Below are positions 8,174 to 9,554 of a DNA stretch of 9,554 bases, piece after piece. The stretch comes from an uncultured Propionivibrio sp. GTDB taxonomy: Bacteria > Pseudomonadota > Gammaproteobacteria > Burkholderiales > Rhodocyclaceae. The notes below the pieces were generated by a model. It worked only from the letters and a program-made list of their open reading frames with translations, did not search any database and had not been told where the DNA came from. Position 1 is the first letter of the stretch, and each line of letters begins with the position of its first letter. Where the stretch lies: assembly GCA_938040985.1 (NCBI GenBank), contig CALHZD010000147.1, positions 1-9,554 of the forward strand. Direction: 5' to 3'. The position numbers and the translations under genes were made by a program.

Positions 8174-8493
8174 CAGAGATAGGCGCTTGATTGAATGCAG
8201 ACTAATGCCCATCCGTCGGCTGTATCTGGTGCCAAAAACCAGTGAAAAAGAATTTGGCGAAAGTTATTTCTCATAATTTAGGGACGGTTGTAGCATCATT
8301 TTTTGGTAATCAACAAAACTCATGCTGAACATCTCTGGGGGCCTTACGCTGTAAAGCTCCCGGGAGCAAAAAACTTCTGAACGCGAAAAATGCGCCCTTC
8401 TTGTCTCTCAATTCTGCCTCTCAAAACAGATTAAAAACCTACCCCATTAAAAGAACATACTGCGGTGATAGCTGCGTCATCAGCACTCTGCCA
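8174..8493. other. Non-coding stretch after topB
   Basis: I see no gene here. There is a short stem GCCAAA/TTTGGC (8231-8236, 8253-8258) with an overlapping CTGGT/ACCAG pair, but no T-run, so no clear topB terminator. A perfect 12-bp palindrome GCTCCCGGGAGC lies at 8356-8367, followed by an A-run. Confidence 0.5.
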
Positions 8494-8685
8494 AACCTGC
8501 CCGGCAAGCCAGGTTCTAAGAAAAACGGCGCGCCGTGATCGGACAGGCAGGTCTGGAGCGCCCGTAAACACTGGGCTGGCGAGACGTCAGCAATAGCGCA
8601 ATGCCGCAATAGTGTGATCGGTAGTCGCAAGCGCCGGTTTCGGTCAGAAAAACGCCTTGAACCTGACACCCCCGGCAGCTTTACC

Positions 8686-8706
8686 GCGACGTAAATAGAC
8701 TGTCGC
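8686..8706 (+). repeat. Small hairpin within the repeat cluster
   Basis: GCGAC (8686-8690) pairs with GTCGC (8702-8706) around the loop GTAAATAGACT. The loop resembles the GTAAATAG part of the repeat modules at the left end (213-220). Confidence 0.35.
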
Positions 8707-8887
8707 ACAACTTGCAGCCCAGTATGAATGCAGCCCGAAAACCATCCGCCGCCATCTCGCTAACGCAGCCACCCAGACCCGTCCCGAAAATAAATAACCT
8801 AAATGTATTGGCGCTCTGCGCCGGGGTGAAGCATTACCGTCCGAGGCACAGCCGCCGCGACCGAAAACCCGCAACACCCCCTGTCCC

Positions 8888-8924
8888 GCAGCCCGCGTAA
8901 AACGGGCATCTCCTGAGGGGCTGC
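8888..8924 (+). repeat. Hairpin formed by the shared repeat module
   Basis: GCAGCCC (8888-8894) pairs with GGGCTGC (8918-8924), enclosing the module also found at 439-468. An alternative inner pairing CCCG/CGGG (8892-8895, 8902-8905 region) is possible. The structure resembles those of extragenic palindromic repeats. There is no T-run on either side. Confidence 0.4.
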
Positions 8925-9076
8925 TTACCAGCCCAGTGCTTATGCGGGTTTCCGGCGTGCCTATCCGCAAGCCCAGTGTCTATGCGGGTTTTCGGCCGGC
9001 TTGCCGGAAAATGCCCGAATTGAGCGGAATGGAAAGGCTTCTGAAGTACCATCATGTGCTGAAAAAAGGAGAATAA

Positions 9077-9156
9077 GAGACGGTTTATAAAGGATTCTTT
9101 TGCTATAAAGAATGAGACCTTAAGCATGAGTCTTGTCCTTTAGCGCCAAACGTCTC
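9077..9156 (+). ncRNA. Candidate structured RNA with a closed three-way junction
   Basis: Four nested helices fit together almost without unpaired bases. The outer stem is GAGACG-G-TTT (9077-9086) with AAACGTCTC (9148-9156), one bulged G. The middle stem TAAAGGA (9088-9094) pairs with TCCTTTA (9136-9142), seven Watson-Crick pairs. Hairpin 1 is TTCTTT (9095-9100) with AAAGAA (9107-9112), loop TGCTAT. Hairpin 2 is TGAGAC (9113-9118) with GTCTTG (9130-9135), using two G-U pairs. The middle stem and both hairpins abut exactly at the junction. The G-U pairs work only in plus-strand RNA, which favours that strand. A terminator-like hairpin follows at 9203. I recognise no known family and no clear promoter. 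A DNA-level element is the main alternative. Confidence 0.4.
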
Positions 9157-9202
9157 AAAAAAGCATGAAATTTGGCCAGCACTCCATAAATGACGAATCA
9201 AC

Positions 9203-9249
9203 AATAGCTTGGCCTATAAATTCAGAAACTTTGTCAAGCTATTTTTTTG
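9203..9249 (+). terminator. Terminator-like hairpin with T-run
   Basis: AATAGCTTG (9203-9211) pairs perfectly with CAAGCTATT (9235-9243), and the stem runs directly into a run of T (9242-9248). The loop is 23 nt, which is long, and the stem is only moderately GC-rich. No protein-coding gene precedes it, so if active it would end an RNA that includes 9077-9156. Confidence 0.45.
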
Positions 9250-9337
9250 TTTAAAGATTTAGCGTATTTTTCACGGCCTATGCATTACAGAACATTAAAG
9301 GCAAGGCTGGGGCAAATCATTTTGCACAGGTAAGCTT

Positions 9338-9484
9338 ATGTTTACCGCCACACTTATTAATCGACAGACTTGCATCAAGGTATTGATTATTATAATTTTT
9401 ACCGTTTTTATTTACCAACGTCTTTCTCTTCTACAAGCGTTTTTGGCAAGTACAACTTGTGGAGGAGCACAGTTAATTTTTTAG
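9338..9484 (+). CDS. Possible 48-residue membrane micro-protein
   Basis: An ATG at 9338 opens 48 codons ending in TAG. The product has a short N-terminus with Arg and Lys (MFTATLINRQTCIK), one strongly hydrophobic segment (VLIIIIFTVFIY, residues 15-26), then QRLSLLQAFLASTTCGGAQLIF. CAGG lies about 7 nt before the ATG, a fair ribosome site. The surroundings are AT-rich, where such hydrophobic frames arise by chance, and a promoter-like TATAAT lies inside the frame. I recognise no family. It could be a small membrane protein or toxin-like peptide, or nothing. Confidence 0.2.
   Translation: MFTATLINRQTCIKVLIIIIFTVFIYQRLSLLQAFLASTTCGGAQLIF
9370..9396 (+). promoter_or_regulatory. Possible promoter for a gene beyond the right edge
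   Basis: A perfect TATAAT (9391-9396) is preceded by TTGCAT (9370-9375) with 15 nt between, short for sigma70. The window ends with GAGGAG (9536-9541) and 13 more bases, which could lead to a start codon just outside. The base composition is AT-rich, so chance matches are likely. Confidence 0.25.
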
Positions 9485-9554
9485 TGCATTCTTAGTACGC
9501 AAGCAAGTACCCAACACATGCCAACTTCTTGAGATGAGGAGCAAAAACAAGAAC

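Larger units (their letters stand above)
8494..9010. repeat. Second repeat cluster with inverted and tandem modules
   Basis: A GC-rich non-coding region built of related short modules. GCCCAGTG..TATGCGGGTTT occurs twice in tandem 40 bp apart (8931-8951 and 8971-8991, two mismatches). The same module appears inverted at 8560-8581 (GCCCGTAAACACTGGGCTGG). CCGGCAAGCC (8501-8510) is inverted as GGCTTGCCGG near 8998-9007. CCGAAAACCCGC near 8860 is the inverse of 8983-8996. At 8892-8920 the module CCCGCGTA..CGGGCATCTCC..GAGGGG matches 439-468 at the other end of the window in the same orientation. Open frames across this region only translate the repeats and look spurious. Confidence 0.65.

Noticed and set aside
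8094..8276. 60-codon frame overlapping the end of topB
   Set aside because: The first part is the Lys-rich topB tail in another frame, with no ribosome site or recognisable content.
8525..8536. Perfect palindrome ACGGCGCGCCGT
   Set aside because: It is short, GC-rich and isolated; such palindromes arise by chance and no gene start is near.
8931..8991. Two ~21-bp repeats 40 bp apart as a CRISPR array
   Set aside because: Only two imperfect copies exist, the spacer is itself repeat-related, and no cas gene is nearby.
8439..9127. Three minus-strand frames of 89-108 codons
   Set aside because: They cross the repeat cluster, overlap each other, and show no domain-like sequence. The TRIxTGL pieces are translated repeat modules.
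9077..9156. Hammerhead ribozyme or tRNA-like identity for the three-way junction
   Set aside because: The hammerhead core (CUGAUGA, GAAA) is absent, and there are no tRNA arms, anticodon or T-loop signature.
9461..9467. GGAGGAG as a ribosome binding site
   Set aside because: No start codon lies within a usable distance before the stop codons that follow.

Overview
The window looks like a chromosomal segment of a betaproteobacterium. The evidence is the gene set and layout: def-fmt-htpX divergent from a LysM-protein gene, dprA and a long, zinc-ribbon-tailed DNA topoisomerase III. This arrangement is familiar from Rhodocyclales/Burkholderiales/Nitrosomonadales-type genomes. That placement comes from recalled gene order and protein family features, not from a database search, and the genus cannot be named.

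Layout. Positions 1-549 hold no gene. They contain a degenerate repeat with a period of about 230 bp, itself partly built of ~40-bp modules, and a strong hairpin that probably ends the leftward operon. Positions 550-2965 carry the leftward operon def (peptide deformylase), fmt (methionyl-tRNA formyltransferase) and htpX (membrane zinc protease). def and fmt overlap by 4 nt. Positions 2966-3192 are a divergent promoter region. Positions 3193-5412 carry a rightward pair, an exported LysM-domain protein and dprA (single-strand DNA-binding protein for natural transformation). A good sigma70-like promoter at 5535-5564 then precedes topB (5630-8173). From 8174 to the end there is no convincing gene except perhaps a 48-residue membrane micro-ORF (9338-9484). 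This tail holds a second cluster of the same repeat family (about 8494-9010), an unusually clean three-way-junction RNA candidate (9077-9156), and a terminator-like hairpin with a T-run (9203-9249).

How the genes work together. Fmt formylates initiator Met-tRNA and Def removes the formyl group from new proteins, so the overlapping pair covers both ends of the formyl-methionine cycle. HtpX is a quality-control protease of the inner membrane. On the other side, the LysM protein should act at the cell wall, DprA delivers incoming ssDNA to RecA, and TopB unlinks DNA in replication and recombination.

The genes are ordinary. The interest lies in the non-coding flanks: related repeats on both sides of the housekeeping block, the structured RNA candidate, and two apparent absences from the usual neighbourhood (smg between dprA and topB; rsmB after htpX).
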